Shown: positions 9,814-18,095 of the stretch, piece by piece
Layout of the letters: the number at the start of each line of letters is the position of its first letter
How positions within the stretch are numbered: position 1 is the first letter of the stretch
DNA from: Methanosphaerula subterraneus
GTDB taxonomy: Archaea > Halobacteriota > Methanomicrobia > Methanomicrobiales > Methanospirillaceae
DNA: 64,000 nucleotides
Reading direction: 5' to 3'
Assembly: GCF_052055875.1 (NCBI RefSeq)
Contig: NZ_CP170508.1
Coordinates: forward strand, 124,001-188,000
The notes under the pieces: generated by a model
Database searches by the model: none
The model's input: only the letters and a program-made list of their open reading frames with translations
Told to the model about the DNA's origin: nothing
Translations under genes and position numbers: made by a program

Positions 9814-12774
9814 ATGAAACTTCGTGAGAAGATCCTGCTCACCCTCGGGCTCACGCTCGTATCGGTGATCGTGGTGATGCTCCTCTTCACCGTGATGGTC
9901 ATGCAGAACGGGTATGCCGACCTTGAAGCAGAGCAGATGCACCACGAGGCGAGTCAGGCCCGGTCGCAGATCGATGCCGATCTCTTCAACATGAATGGCC
10001 GGCTGTCAGACTGGGCGGCGTGGGACGACACCTATACTTTTGCCCTCGACCCCGGCAATCCGGATTACATCAGCGCAAATATTAATAACCAGAGTTTTTT
10101 TCCACTCGATATCAATGTAATGCTGATCTATGACAATGATCATCGGCTCCTGTATGGTCAGGGGTTCAACCAGAGCAGCGGTTCCCTGGAGGATCTCCCG
10201 CCGTCACTCTTTGATGCGATCTCAACAACATCCGGATTCCTGAATGTGACTGAGGCGGAGGGTTCGAAGACCGGAATTCTACTTGTCGGGGATCAGCCGA
10301 TGCTGCTCGCAGCGCAACCGATCCTGACCAGTACCTATCTCGGGCCGAGCCCGGGGGTCATGATGATGGGGCAGTACCTGGACTCGATACGGGTGAGTCG
10401 TCTTGCCGAACAGTCGGGTGTTCCGTTCACTCTTATCCTGAACCGGTCCGCTGACAGCCTTCTCTCCTCATCGGTGCGGGCTGGGGGCACCATCTCTGAA
10501 AACGGGGTGATGATCTATCCGCTGAACAGTTCCCTGGTCGCCGCAACGCTGCCGCTCTCTGATGTCGCCGGCACCGGATCGCTGCTGATTCAGGTGCTGG
10601 AGCCACGCACGATCGTCCAGAGGGGTGCTGCCAGTGCCTGGCTCTTCATCCTGACCACGCTGCTGGTCGGCCTCCTCTTCGTCGGCCTGAGCCTTGGATT
10701 TGTGGACCGGGTGGTCCTCGCACGGTTGAGTCACCTGACCACGGGTGTCAGGGCGATACAGAGCGAAGGGGGAACTACTCGAATACAGGGATTCCCTGGC
10801 AGTGACGAACTGGCCCTCCTCTCCGGAGCGATCAACGGGATGCTGGACGAGCTCTCGCTGGCGCACCAGTTGACCCGGGAGAGCGAGGAACGGTACCGGA
10901 TCCTTGCAGAGTCGGCGCAGGACCTGATCTTCATCTTTGAAACCGATGGCGGGCTCACCTATCTGAACCCGACTGCACAGGCAATGCTCAGAATGACCGG
11001 CAGAGCGTATATCGGGCAGACGATCTCCGGATATTTCATCGCAGAGCAGATCTCCCCGGCCGTGGACGCGTTCAGGATCGTCATCGAGACCAGAACCCCC
11101 CAGCGCATCGAGGTCGATGTCACCATCGCCGGCTCCGATCACTGCTTCGATGTCGAGGTGATCCCGCTCATCAACCCTGATGGAGAATTTAGCGAAGTGA
11201 TGGGGATCGCCAGGGATATCACCGACCGGAAACGGGCAGAGGAGATGATACGGTATACGAATGCCTACAACCGATCGCTGATCGAGATCAGCCGTGACCT
11301 GCTGATCATCGTCGACCCGGCCGGGATCATCACCGACCTGAACGCGACCGCCGAACAGGTGCTCGGGTACCCTCGCCAGGTCCTGATCGGGACCCGGTTC
11401 GGTGAGCGCTTCACTGAGCCGGACCGGGTCAGGGACTGCTGCCTGGCGGTGCTGAACGGTGGCGCCGGCGGGGAGACCGAGGCAGTGATACGTCATATGG
11501 ACGGGCATCGTATCCCGCTCCACTGTACCTCGTCACTCTTCTGCGATGGTGAAGGAGTCCCGATCGGGGTGCTGGTGGCAGCCCGGGACATCAGTGGGGA
11601 GAAGCGGGTCGAGGAGGATCGGCTCAGGCTGGCACGGTTGGAGACCCTCGGCGTGCTGGCCGGGTCACTGGCTCACCAGTTCAACAACCTGCACACCAGT
11701 ATCCTCGGCAACCTGACCCTTGCGAGATCGATGCTCGATGATCGGGAGGCCTTGCTCGGCCGGCTCATCGATGTGGAGGAGCAGGTCACCAGGGCACGGA
11801 TGGTGACCAACAAACTGCTCACCTTCTCCAGGGGCGGCGAACCGCTCAAATCCCTTCAGGCGATCGAACCGCTCCTCCACGAAGCTGCAGAGAACTCCAT
11901 CGGGCGAGGACCGCATCGGGTCGACTTCCATGTCGATGACAATCTCCCCAGACTCTCCCTCGATCGGGACCAGATCGTTGAAGCGCTTCAGCAGTTGATC
12001 ACGAACGCCCGGGAGGCGATGCCCGGAGGCGGCACGATCACCATCGCCGCCAAACTCTGCAATCGAAGGAAGAACGATCAGGAACCGCTCCTCTGTATCC
12101 ATGTGATCGACAGGGGGTACGGGATCCCGGACGAGGACCGGAGTAAGATCTTCGAGCTCAACTTCACAACCAAGGAGGGGGCGGCAGGTCTCGGGCTTCC
12201 GCTCGTCCGTTCGGTGATCCAGAAACATGGTGGAGAGATCGAGATATCATCCATTCCGGGCAGAGGAACCACGGTCATCTTCAGGATCCCGATTGGATCT
12301 GATAGTCCGCTGGATCTTACCCCGCGTTTCCCAACAGGACGCATTCGTGTCCTGATCATGGATGATGAGGAAGCCATCACCGATATCCTCAGGATCTGGC
12401 TTACCCGACGCGGATACGATCCGGTGATCGCCCCAGACGGTGCTGCGGCAGTTCAGGCATATGAGGATGCGATGATCCGTCACCGGCCATTCGATATCGT
12501 CTTCCTCGATCTCATCGTCCCCGGGGGCATGGGTGGTGAGGAGACCATGAGAGCTCTCCTCACCCTTGACCCTGCGGTGCGGGCTGTTGTCTGCAGCGGA
12601 TACTCGACCGACCCGGTGATGGCTTCGTACCGGGAGTACGGTTTTGTCGGTCTTCTCCCCAAACCGTTTCAACTCACGGCGATGGAAAACCTGATCCTCG
12701 CGATCATGAAGGGATCGGAAACTGGAATACCGCCAGACCGGATGATCTCAGTCACCTCTGACCAGTCTGAGTGA
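9814..12774 (+). CDS. Hybrid sensor histidine kinase with CHASE4-like sensor, two PAS domains and C-terminal receiver
   Basis: A 986-aa membrane-bound signalling protein. ATG 9814 was chosen because AGGAGG precedes it and MKLREKILLTLG leads directly into the first membrane helix (residues about 8-30). The extracytoplasmic part has the CHASE4 pattern (GRLSDWAAWDDTY); a second helix lies near 275-295, then a HAMP-like segment, two PAS domains (about 355-480 and 485-610), a HisKA-type H box (GSLAHQFNN, about 615-625), HATPase_c (N box ITNAREAM, G1 DRGYGIPDED, G2 GLGLPLVRS) and a receiver domain (RVLIMDDEE; phospho-acceptor Asp in FLDLIVPG; Lys in LLPKPF). The input signal and output partner are unknown. 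Its last 27 nt overlap the convergent msrB. Confidence 0.92.
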   Translation: MKLREKILLTLGLTLVSVIVVMLLFTVMVMQNGYADLEAEQMHHEASQARSQIDADLFNMNGRLSDWAAWDDTYTFALDPGNPDYISANINNQSFFPLDINVMLIYDNDHRLLYGQGFNQSSGSLEDLPPSLFDAISTTSGFLNVTEAEGSKTGILLVGDQPMLLAAQPILTSTYLGPSPGVMMMGQYLDSIRVSRLAEQSGVPFTLILNRSADSLLSSSVRAGGTISENGVMIYPLNSSLVAATLPLSDVAGTGSLLIQVLEPRTIVQRGAASAWLFILTTLLVGLLFVGLSLGFVDRVVLARLSHLTTGVRAIQSEGGTTRIQGFPGSDELALLSGAINGMLDELSLAHQLTRESEERYRILAESAQDLIFIFETDGGLTYLNPTAQAMLRMTGRAYIGQTISGYFIAEQISPAVDAFRIVIETRTPQRIEVDVTIAGSDHCFDVEVIPLINPDGEFSEVMGIARDITDRKRAEEMIRYTNAYNRSLIEISRDLLIIVDPAGIITDLNATAEQVLGYPRQVLIGTRFGERFTEPDRVRDCCLAVLNGGAGGETEAVIRHMDGHRIPLHCTSSLFCDGEGVPIGVLVAARDISGEKRVEEDRLRLARLETLGVLAGSLAHQFNNLHTSILGNLTLARSMLDDREALLGRLIDVEEQVTRARMVTNKLLTFSRGGEPLKSLQAIEPLLHEAAENSIGRGPHRVDFHVDDNLPRLSLDRDQIVEALQQLITNAREAMPGGGTITIAAKLCNRRKNDQEPLLCIHVIDRGYGIPDEDRSKIFELNFTTKEGAAGLGLPLVRSVIQKHGGEIEISSIPGRGTTVIFRIPIGSDSPLDLTPRFPTGRIRVLIMDDEEAITDILRIWLTRRGYDPVIAPDGAAAVQAYEDAMIRHRPFDIVFLDLIVPGGMGGEETMRALLTLDPAVRAVVCSGYSTDPVMASYREYGFVGLLPKPFQLTAMENLILAIMKGSETGIPPDRMISVTSDQSE

Positions 12775-13212
12775 GGCTGAGTTCATACAGAACCGTTGAT
12801 GGGTGGGTGCCGGACCGTCATCAAAGAGGTGACCGAGGTGGGCGTCGCACCTGCTGCAGAGCACCTCGGTGCGTTCCATTCCATAACTGTTGTCCTCTAC
12901 GAAGTGAACGTTCGTTTCAGCGACAGGGGCGGAGAAACTCGGCCATCCCGTCCCTGAATCGAACTTCTTATCAGAGGAGAAGAGGTCGGTGCCGCAGCAG
13001 ACGCAGGTATAGATCCCCTTCTCGACAGAGTGGGCATAGATCCCGGTCCCGGCCGGCTCTGTCCCTTTCTTCCGTGCCACGCTGAACTGGTTTGGGGTGA
13101 GCAGGCGTTGCCATTCGGCGTCGGTGTGGATGACCTTCTCAACCATCTCGGTCCTGCCTGTCGCGACAGAGAAGATCGGCACCAGATCAGCCTTGATTGC
13201 TGGTTGTTCCAT
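12748..13212 (-). CDS. msrB: Peptide-methionine (R)-S-oxide reductase
   Basis: MsrB (154 aa) reduces the R epimer of methionine sulfoxide in oxidised proteins. The sequence carries the zinc-binding Cys pairs (CVCCGTDLF and CSRCDAHLGH), the signature SGTGWPSF, and the catalytic Cys in QRFCMNSASL, equivalent to the RYCxNS active site. The annotated start gives about 20 residues before the family's usual beginning, so initiation at the internal Met of MVEKVIH is also possible. A TATA-like box (CATATATAC on this strand, near 13233-13240) sits about 25 nt upstream of the first ATG, which supports the longer form with a very short leader. It may protect this anaerobe from oxygen exposure. Confidence 0.93.
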   Translation of the reverse strand: MEQPAIKADLVPIFSVATGRTEMVEKVIHTDAEWQRLLTPNQFSVARKKGTEPAGTGIYAHSVEKGIYTCVCCGTDLFSSDKKFDSGTGWPSFSAPVAETNVHFVEDNSYGMERTEVLCSRCDAHLGHLFDDGPAPTHQRFCMNSASLRLVRGD

Positions 13213-13252
13213 GCATGGTGAGTGTCATCGGCCGTATATATGGATGCCGCAC

Positions 13253-13810
13253 CTAGACCCCGAGTTTCCTTGCAGTCTCCCTGCAGACCTTCGCCTCTTC
13301 AGGTCGTTCGAGGAGTTCCATCACCTCGCCGGTCACCGCCCAGGTCGTGCCCCGCTGAGGGTCCAGGTCCAGGGAATATTCAAGCGCCTCCAGTGCATCC
13401 TCTGATCTGCCGAGCGCTTTCAGGCAGAGCCCTTTCATCAGCCACGCCGTGCTGTCCTTTGGGTTGATCTCCAGGGCGGTCTCAAAGCACCAGCTCGCCT
13501 CCTCCTGCCTGTCGAGATCGATCAGCTCAAATCCCTTTCCAAGCCAGGCGTCGAACTTGTGCGGCCCCATCTTTATGGCCCGATCATAGCAGGCGAGCGC
13601 TTCCTCCTCTCTTCCGAGATGTTTGAGGGCTCTGCTCTTCCCCATCCAGGCCAGGCTGTTCTCTGGTTCCCGCTCGATCGCATTCGCAAAGCACCAGGCT
13701 GCCTTCCTGTATTCGCTGTTCTTCAGATCCTCCTCACCCCGCCTGACCCAGATTGATGCCAGATCTTCATCTGTCAGCACCTGGTCCTCACTCTTCAGGG
13801 TGTGGAGCAT
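13253..13810 (-). CDS. Small TPR-repeat protein
   Basis: A 185-aa soluble protein made of about four to five tetratricopeptide repeats. The repeats are clear from the alternating patterns AWCFANAIEREPEN, ALACYDRAIKMGP, ASWCFETALEINPKD and ALEALEYSLDLDPQ. There is no signal peptide or catalytic domain. TPR proteins act as protein-interaction scaffolds, and no partner can be named. It is related in style to the larger TPR protein at 54.6-56.0 kb. A possible GGAGGGAG site lies about 22 nt before the chosen ATG, rather far. Confidence 0.8.
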   Translation of the reverse strand: MLHTLKSEDQVLTDEDLASIWVRRGEEDLKNSEYRKAAWCFANAIEREPENSLAWMGKSRALKHLGREEEALACYDRAIKMGPHKFDAWLGKGFELIDLDRQEEASWCFETALEINPKDSTAWLMKGLCLKALGRSEDALEALEYSLDLDPQRGTTWAVTGEVMELLERPEEAKVCRETARKLGV

Positions 13811-14139
13811 TGTTGGAAAATCGATCGAGCTCCCTCCTTAATGGCTATTTGAGAAACACGCACAAATACCTTTTGATTGCAGGATTTCACCTGCGCTCTC
13901 ACCAGACTGCCGGCCCTCTGCACCGGCGCCGCAGGTGTCCGATTCGGCCCTCCGGGGATCATTCCTTCTGTCCGGTGACGAGTAGTCCTATAATTTTGGA
14001 CATACCAGGATACAAAAGGACCTTTATCAACAGGTTAATTAAACATGTTAAATTTGTGCATAGTTAAGAAGATTGAATACATAAAAAACGAATATTGTGT
14101 TCTATTATCTCTCAGAGAGGGATCGGAGACGCGCCGGAC
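13811..14139 (+). promoter_or_regulatory. AT-rich promoter region of the DUF3344/MoxR/ECF array
   Basis: No gene is seen in this 329-bp spacer. The right half is strongly AT-rich and contains GTTAATTAAAC followed by GTTAAATTT (about 14033-14052), a repeat also met in AT-rich stretches near other DUF3344 genes of the window. A plausible promoter for the array lies here, but the exact TATA box is not clear. Confidence 0.4.
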
Positions 14140-15177
14140 ATGGATAAAAAAACTGTGATACATGCAAAAAACCGCAGATTGTTCGCTGTATTCATCTGCA
14201 TGATAACCCTGGTAGTGATACAGGCATCTGTTATGCCGGTTCTGGCCGGAGATACGGTAAAGGAACAGATCCCTGCGAAGAACCATATCAATGTTCATAT
14301 CGCCAACAGTGACGGCGCCAGGTTCGACCTCTTCCATAACAACACCTACTACATCAAATTCGATGGCGGCGGCCTGAATGCCCTGCATTTTACGACCAAT
14401 CCATCCGAACCTTTCGGGCAGGTGACCAATACCACCAGCTCGTCAGGTGTCTTTTATCTTTCAGATACCGGGGGGAGAGGATTTGATGATGACGTCATCC
14501 TGATGCTCGCAGTACAGGGAGAGGTTCCCGAGGATTTCAAGGTCCATATTCGATCGAGCGGGTATCAGTGGGAGCCGGTTCCAGTCCTGAATAAACCTCC
14601 AGAACTGGGTGACCTCACCTATGTCGACGGGGCGCTGAACGAGACCTTCACAGGATCCGACTTCGTCTATTCTCCTCAGGCCTGGAAACCGGCCGGGCTG
14701 GAGAATTATCCCCTCATCGAAGGCGAGGATATGAAGAACCCGGCCAATACCTATTCGCTCCTCTTCGTCGACCTGAATGTCGGTGCCCTGGGTTCCAACA
14801 GCAACCTCACCGGAATTCAGAATGATGGGGCTGCAAAGGTGGAGTTCTCCTTTGAAAACCTGAAGACAAAGACCGCATTCAATGGGTATGCCTATAATAA
14901 TCAGTCCAACCAGGGTCAGGGGATCTCATGGACCAACCGGGTATCAGAGACCGGCAGCAGCGGCTATGTTGTCTATGGGTCGCAGTCTCTCTCCGATTTC
15001 ACCCCAACCAATACCACCACCTTAGACCCTGCCAGCCGGTCCACCCCGGCTCATCCCCGAAATGGAAACAACACCAACGTTCCACCGGCATCACCGAAAG
15101 ATCCAGATCTATTTGAGACCGTAACCGGCTGGTTCTCCGCTCTGCTCCATTCACTCGGACTGAGCGGATCTCCGTGA
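14140..15177 (+). CDS. Secreted DUF3344 protein (first gene of the array)
   Basis: A 345-aa exported protein of unknown function. ATG 14140 starts MDKKTVIHAKNRR and leads into a hydrophobic signal/anchor segment (about residues 16-37). The DUF3344 domain spans about 48-290, with the core motifs GGGLNALHFTT, GVFYLSDTGGRGFDDD, FVYSPQAWKPAG, LLFVDLNVG and NQGQGISWTNR. A Thr/Pro/Asn-rich tail follows, with no clear C-terminal anchor. It is followed 81 nt later by the MoxR gene on the same strand, the first sign that this family is linked to the chaperone and transporter genes downstream. DUF3344 has no established function; ligand or surface binding is inference. Confidence 0.8.
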   Translation: MDKKTVIHAKNRRLFAVFICMITLVVIQASVMPVLAGDTVKEQIPAKNHINVHIANSDGARFDLFHNNTYYIKFDGGGLNALHFTTNPSEPFGQVTNTTSSSGVFYLSDTGGRGFDDDVILMLAVQGEVPEDFKVHIRSSGYQWEPVPVLNKPPELGDLTYVDGALNETFTGSDFVYSPQAWKPAGLENYPLIEGEDMKNPANTYSLLFVDLNVGALGSNSNLTGIQNDGAAKVEFSFENLKTKTAFNGYAYNNQSNQGQGISWTNRVSETGSSGYVVYGSQSLSDFTPTNTTTLDPASRSTPAHPRNGNNTNVPPASPKDPDLFETVTGWFSALLHSLGLSGSP

Positions 15178-15258
15178 TCGGGACCGGATCGATGCCATCC
15201 CCTTTCTTTACCTATTGATCGCACTGTACCGAATGATGATTTGATTGGAGTACCACAC

Positions 15259-16248
15259 ATGATTGCCCCGGATATTGCAGTAAAGAATACCAATGCACTG
15301 AAGTATCAAAAACCACTCACCCAGCTCCGACAGGAGATCAGCACGATAATCGTGGGTCAGGAGCAGGTGATCGATCACCTGCTGATCGCCCTTCTTGCCG
15401 GCGGGCATGTCCTCCTTGAGGGTGTTCCCGGGATTGCCAAGACCCTGCTGATCAAGACGCTCTCCGAATGTCTTGACTGCGGTTTTGTCAGGCTCCAGTT
15501 CACCCCGGACCTCCTCCCTGCCGATATCATCGGCACCAAGATCTACAACCAGAACGAGGCACAGTTCAGCACCACCAAGGGTCCAATCTTTCACCAGTTC
15601 GTGCTCGCCGACGAGATCAACCGGGCTCCGCCGAAGGTCCAGTCCGCTCTTCTCGAAGCGATGCAGGAGCGGCAGGTGACCATTCAGGGAGAGACCTTCC
15701 CGCTCGAAGAACCGTTCTTTGTGCTGGCGACCCAGAACCCCATCGAGTCTGAAGGAACCTATTCGCTCCCCGAGGCGCAGCTCGATCGGTTCATGCTCAA
15801 AGTGATCATGACCTATCCCAGCCTTGAAGAGGAGATCCGGATCCTGGACCGATTCTCTGAGACGGTCCCAGTGCGCCCTTCGTCGATCCTGACTGAGGAG
15901 GCGCTCCGCTCGATGCAGGCCTTCACGCGCACCATCTATGCAAGTCCCGAGATCAAGCGGTACGTCGCCGAACTGGTCGACGCCACCCGCACCCCAGACG
16001 CCTACGGCCTGTCGATCGGAGGGTATATCGCCTGTGGAGCGTCGCCCCGCGCCTCCATCAGTCTCGTCCTGGCTGCAAAGGCTCACGCCCTGCTAAACGG
16101 GAGAGGCTACGTGATCCCCCACGACATCAAGGCCGTGGCGCACAGTATCCTTCGTCACCGGATCATCCGAACCTATACTGCTGAAGCAGAGGAAGTCTCG
16201 ACAGATCAGATGATCGATTCAATCCTCGGTACTGTCCGTGTCCCGTGA
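15259..16248 (+). CDS. MoxR-family AAA+ ATPase
   Basis: A 329-aa AAA+ ATPase of the MoxR group. These typically act with VWA proteins as chaperones or metal/cofactor insertion factors. ATG 15259 follows TTGGAGTACCACAC, a good GGAG site; an upstream in-frame TTG at 15241 is less likely. Visible motifs: Walker A GVPGIAKT, Walker B VLADEINR, sensor 1 TQNPIESEGTY, and SLPEAQLDRFMLK typical of MoxR. The DUF58 and VWA genes follow within a few bases, the classical MoxR-DUF58-VWA order also seen in Bat-like operons of bacteria. The client protein is unknown; the neighbouring exported DUF3344 proteins or ECF transporter are candidates by context. Confidence 0.92.
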   Translation: MIAPDIAVKNTNALKYQKPLTQLRQEISTIIVGQEQVIDHLLIALLAGGHVLLEGVPGIAKTLLIKTLSECLDCGFVRLQFTPDLLPADIIGTKIYNQNEAQFSTTKGPIFHQFVLADEINRAPPKVQSALLEAMQERQVTIQGETFPLEEPFFVLATQNPIESEGTYSLPEAQLDRFMLKVIMTYPSLEEEIRILDRFSETVPVRPSSILTEEALRSMQAFTRTIYASPEIKRYVAELVDATRTPDAYGLSIGGYIACGASPRASISLVLAAKAHALLNGRGYVIPHDIKAVAHSILRHRIIRTYTAEAEEVSTDQMIDSILGTVRVP

Positions 16249-16254
16249 TCCCGG

Positions 16255-17142
16255 ATGTGCATGATGACAGATCTGAAGACACTGCTTCATAGCCTGCAGA
16301 CCATCGAACTGAAGACCAGCATCCTGGTGGAGGGTCTCGCTGCCGGCGAACATCGCTCCCTCTTTAAGGGACAGGGGATCGAGTTCTCGGAGATCAGGGA
16401 GTACGTGCCAGGGGACGATATCCGGACGATCGACTGGAAGGTGACCGCCCGGCTGAACCGTCCGTATATCAAGGACTTCTCTGAAGAGCGTGACCAGCGG
16501 TATTATTTTCTGATCGATGGTTCGGCATCCGGCTCGTTTGGAAGTCAGATCAGCAAAGCCCAGCGCATTCTCGAGGTGACGGCATCGCTGATGTTCGCGG
16601 CCCAGAAACAGCACGAACAGATCGGCCTCTGTATTTTCACGGACCGGATCGAGCAGTACATACCTGCCCGGAGGGGACGAAGACACCTGCTCGCTCTGCT
16701 GAACGCCCTGATTGCCTACACGCCGCACCCGGGAGGAACCGACCTCGCCGCTGTGCTGAAGCAGTTCACCCCGCTCGTAAAAAGGCAGTCCTCGGTGATC
16801 ATCATCTCAGACTTCTTCACCGAGGATCCCGCCCCAGCTCTCTCCATCCTTCGCCTGCACCACGAGGTCTCCGCCATCAGGGTCACCGATCCCAGGGAGC
16901 ATGAACTCCCCGACTGCGGCCTGATGATGTTCGAGGACGAGGAGAGCGGCGAACAGCTGCTCGTCGACACCTCGGACCCCGCCATCCGGGAGCGTTACCG
17001 GCTGGCGACCGTGGCCGCGGCGCGAACCTTCTCCGACATGTGCCGGCGATGCAGGGTGGCCCAGGTCAGACTCAGCACCGACGAACCGTACGACATCCCC
17101 CTCAAACGTCTGTTTGGGGGACGGGCTATTGGAGGGAGATGA
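16255..17142 (+). CDS. DUF58 (VWA-like) protein
   Basis: A 295-aa soluble protein with the DUF58 signature GQGIEFSEIREYVPGDDIRTIDWK (about residues 39-62) and a VWA-like fold beginning YYFLIDGSASGSFGS; the MIDAS sequence is DGSAS. DUF58 proteins are regular partners of MoxR ATPases. The start is 7 nt after the moxR stop; three Met codons lie close together (16255, 16261, 16264), so the exact start is uncertain by up to three residues. It is followed after 2 nt by the VWA membrane protein. The role in cofactor loading or complex assembly is inferred from the family. Confidence 0.9.
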   Translation: MCMMTDLKTLLHSLQTIELKTSILVEGLAAGEHRSLFKGQGIEFSEIREYVPGDDIRTIDWKVTARLNRPYIKDFSEERDQRYYFLIDGSASGSFGSQISKAQRILEVTASLMFAAQKQHEQIGLCIFTDRIEQYIPARRGRRHLLALLNALIAYTPHPGGTDLAAVLKQFTPLVKRQSSVIIISDFFTEDPAPALSILRLHHEVSAIRVTDPREHELPDCGLMMFEDEESGEQLLVDTSDPAIRERYRLATVAAARTFSDMCRRCRVAQVRLSTDEPYDIPLKRLFGGRAIGGR

Positions 17143-17144
17143 CG

Positions 17145-18095
17145 ATGCCAGGGTTCACCAATCCCCTCTGGTTAGTGGGACTGATCGGGATACCGATCCT
17201 GTATTATCTGTACCGTCGGGCGACCAAGAGCAGGAAGAACACAGCGATGGCCTTCTCCCATGTCGCCTTTCTCAAGTCGGCACTCGGTGAGAAGAAGCCG
17301 TCCCGGCGCCCGCAGTACCTGTTCCTCCTCTCGATCATTGCGATCGTGCTCGTCCTCGTCGGCCTCGCCAACCCGCATCTTCCCCTGGACCAGACCAAGG
17401 ACGGGGTCAGTGTCGTCCTCGTCATCGATGATTCCGGGAGTATGGCGGCGACCGATTACCAGCCGAACAGACTCGAGGCGGCGAAGCAGTCTGCGGCGCT
17501 ACTGATCCAGTCCCTCGATCCGAAGGACTATGCCGGCGTCGTCATCTTCGAGTCCGGGGCGACCACGGCGGCATATCTCTCTCCCGATAAGGACCGGGTG
17601 ATGGAGAAGACGCAGGCGATACAGCAGAAGAACGGACAGACCGCACTCGGTGACGGACTGGCACTGGCCGTCGACATGGCCGATTCGATCCCCAACCAGA
17701 AGAAGGTGGTCGTCCTCCTCTCCGACGGTGTGGGCAATGCCGGTGTGATCTCCCCGGAGGATGCCACGGAGTTTGCTATGCAGAAGAAGGTCCAGGTCTT
17801 CACAGTTGGACTGGGCTCGACGAGTCCGGTCCTGCTGGGGTCAGATCCTATGGGCACACCCCAGTACGCGACCCTCGACGAAGCGACCCTGCAGTCCATT
17901 GCAGAGAAGACCGGGGGGGCCTACTACACCTCGGTGGATGAACAGACACTGCACCAGATCTATGCCGGGCTGAACCGGGAGATTGTGCGGGAGAAGGAAG
18001 AGACGAGCATCCAGCCGTTTCTCTTTGCCGGCCTCCTGCCCGTGTTGCTGGCCGAGCTCTACTTCCGGTATGGAAAGAGGCGTATCATCCCATGA
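17145..18095 (+). CDS. BatA-like membrane protein with VWA domain
   Basis: A 316-aa membrane protein. ATG 17145 follows GGAGGGAGATGACG and begins MPGFTNPLWLVGLIGIPIL, a first membrane helix; a second helix is near 58-78 and a C-terminal one near 288-306. Between them is a VWA domain with an intact MIDAS (VIDDSGSMAATD, then the Thr/Asp loops SDGVGNAG). This is the BatA-like component of MoxR/Bat operons: the VWA domain probably binds a partner through a divalent metal. The stop overlaps the next gene (ATGA). A decayed copy of the 3' part of this gene occurs at about 33650-33730. Confidence 0.9.
   Translation: MPGFTNPLWLVGLIGIPILYYLYRRATKSRKNTAMAFSHVAFLKSALGEKKPSRRPQYLFLLSIIAIVLVLVGLANPHLPLDQTKDGVSVVLVIDDSGSMAATDYQPNRLEAAKQSAALLIQSLDPKDYAGVVIFESGATTAAYLSPDKDRVMEKTQAIQQKNGQTALGDGLALAVDMADSIPNQKKVVVLLSDGVGNAGVISPEDATEFAMQKKVQVFTVGLGSTSPVLLGSDPMGTPQYATLDEATLQSIAEKTGGAYYTSVDEQTLHQIYAGLNREIVREKEETSIQPFLFAGLLPVLLAELYFRYGKRRIIP

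Noticed and set aside
12748..12774. 27-nt convergent overlap of the hybrid kinase and msrB as a regulatory antisense pair
   Set aside because: Overlap is short and at the 3' ends, common in compact genomes; nothing indicates regulation.
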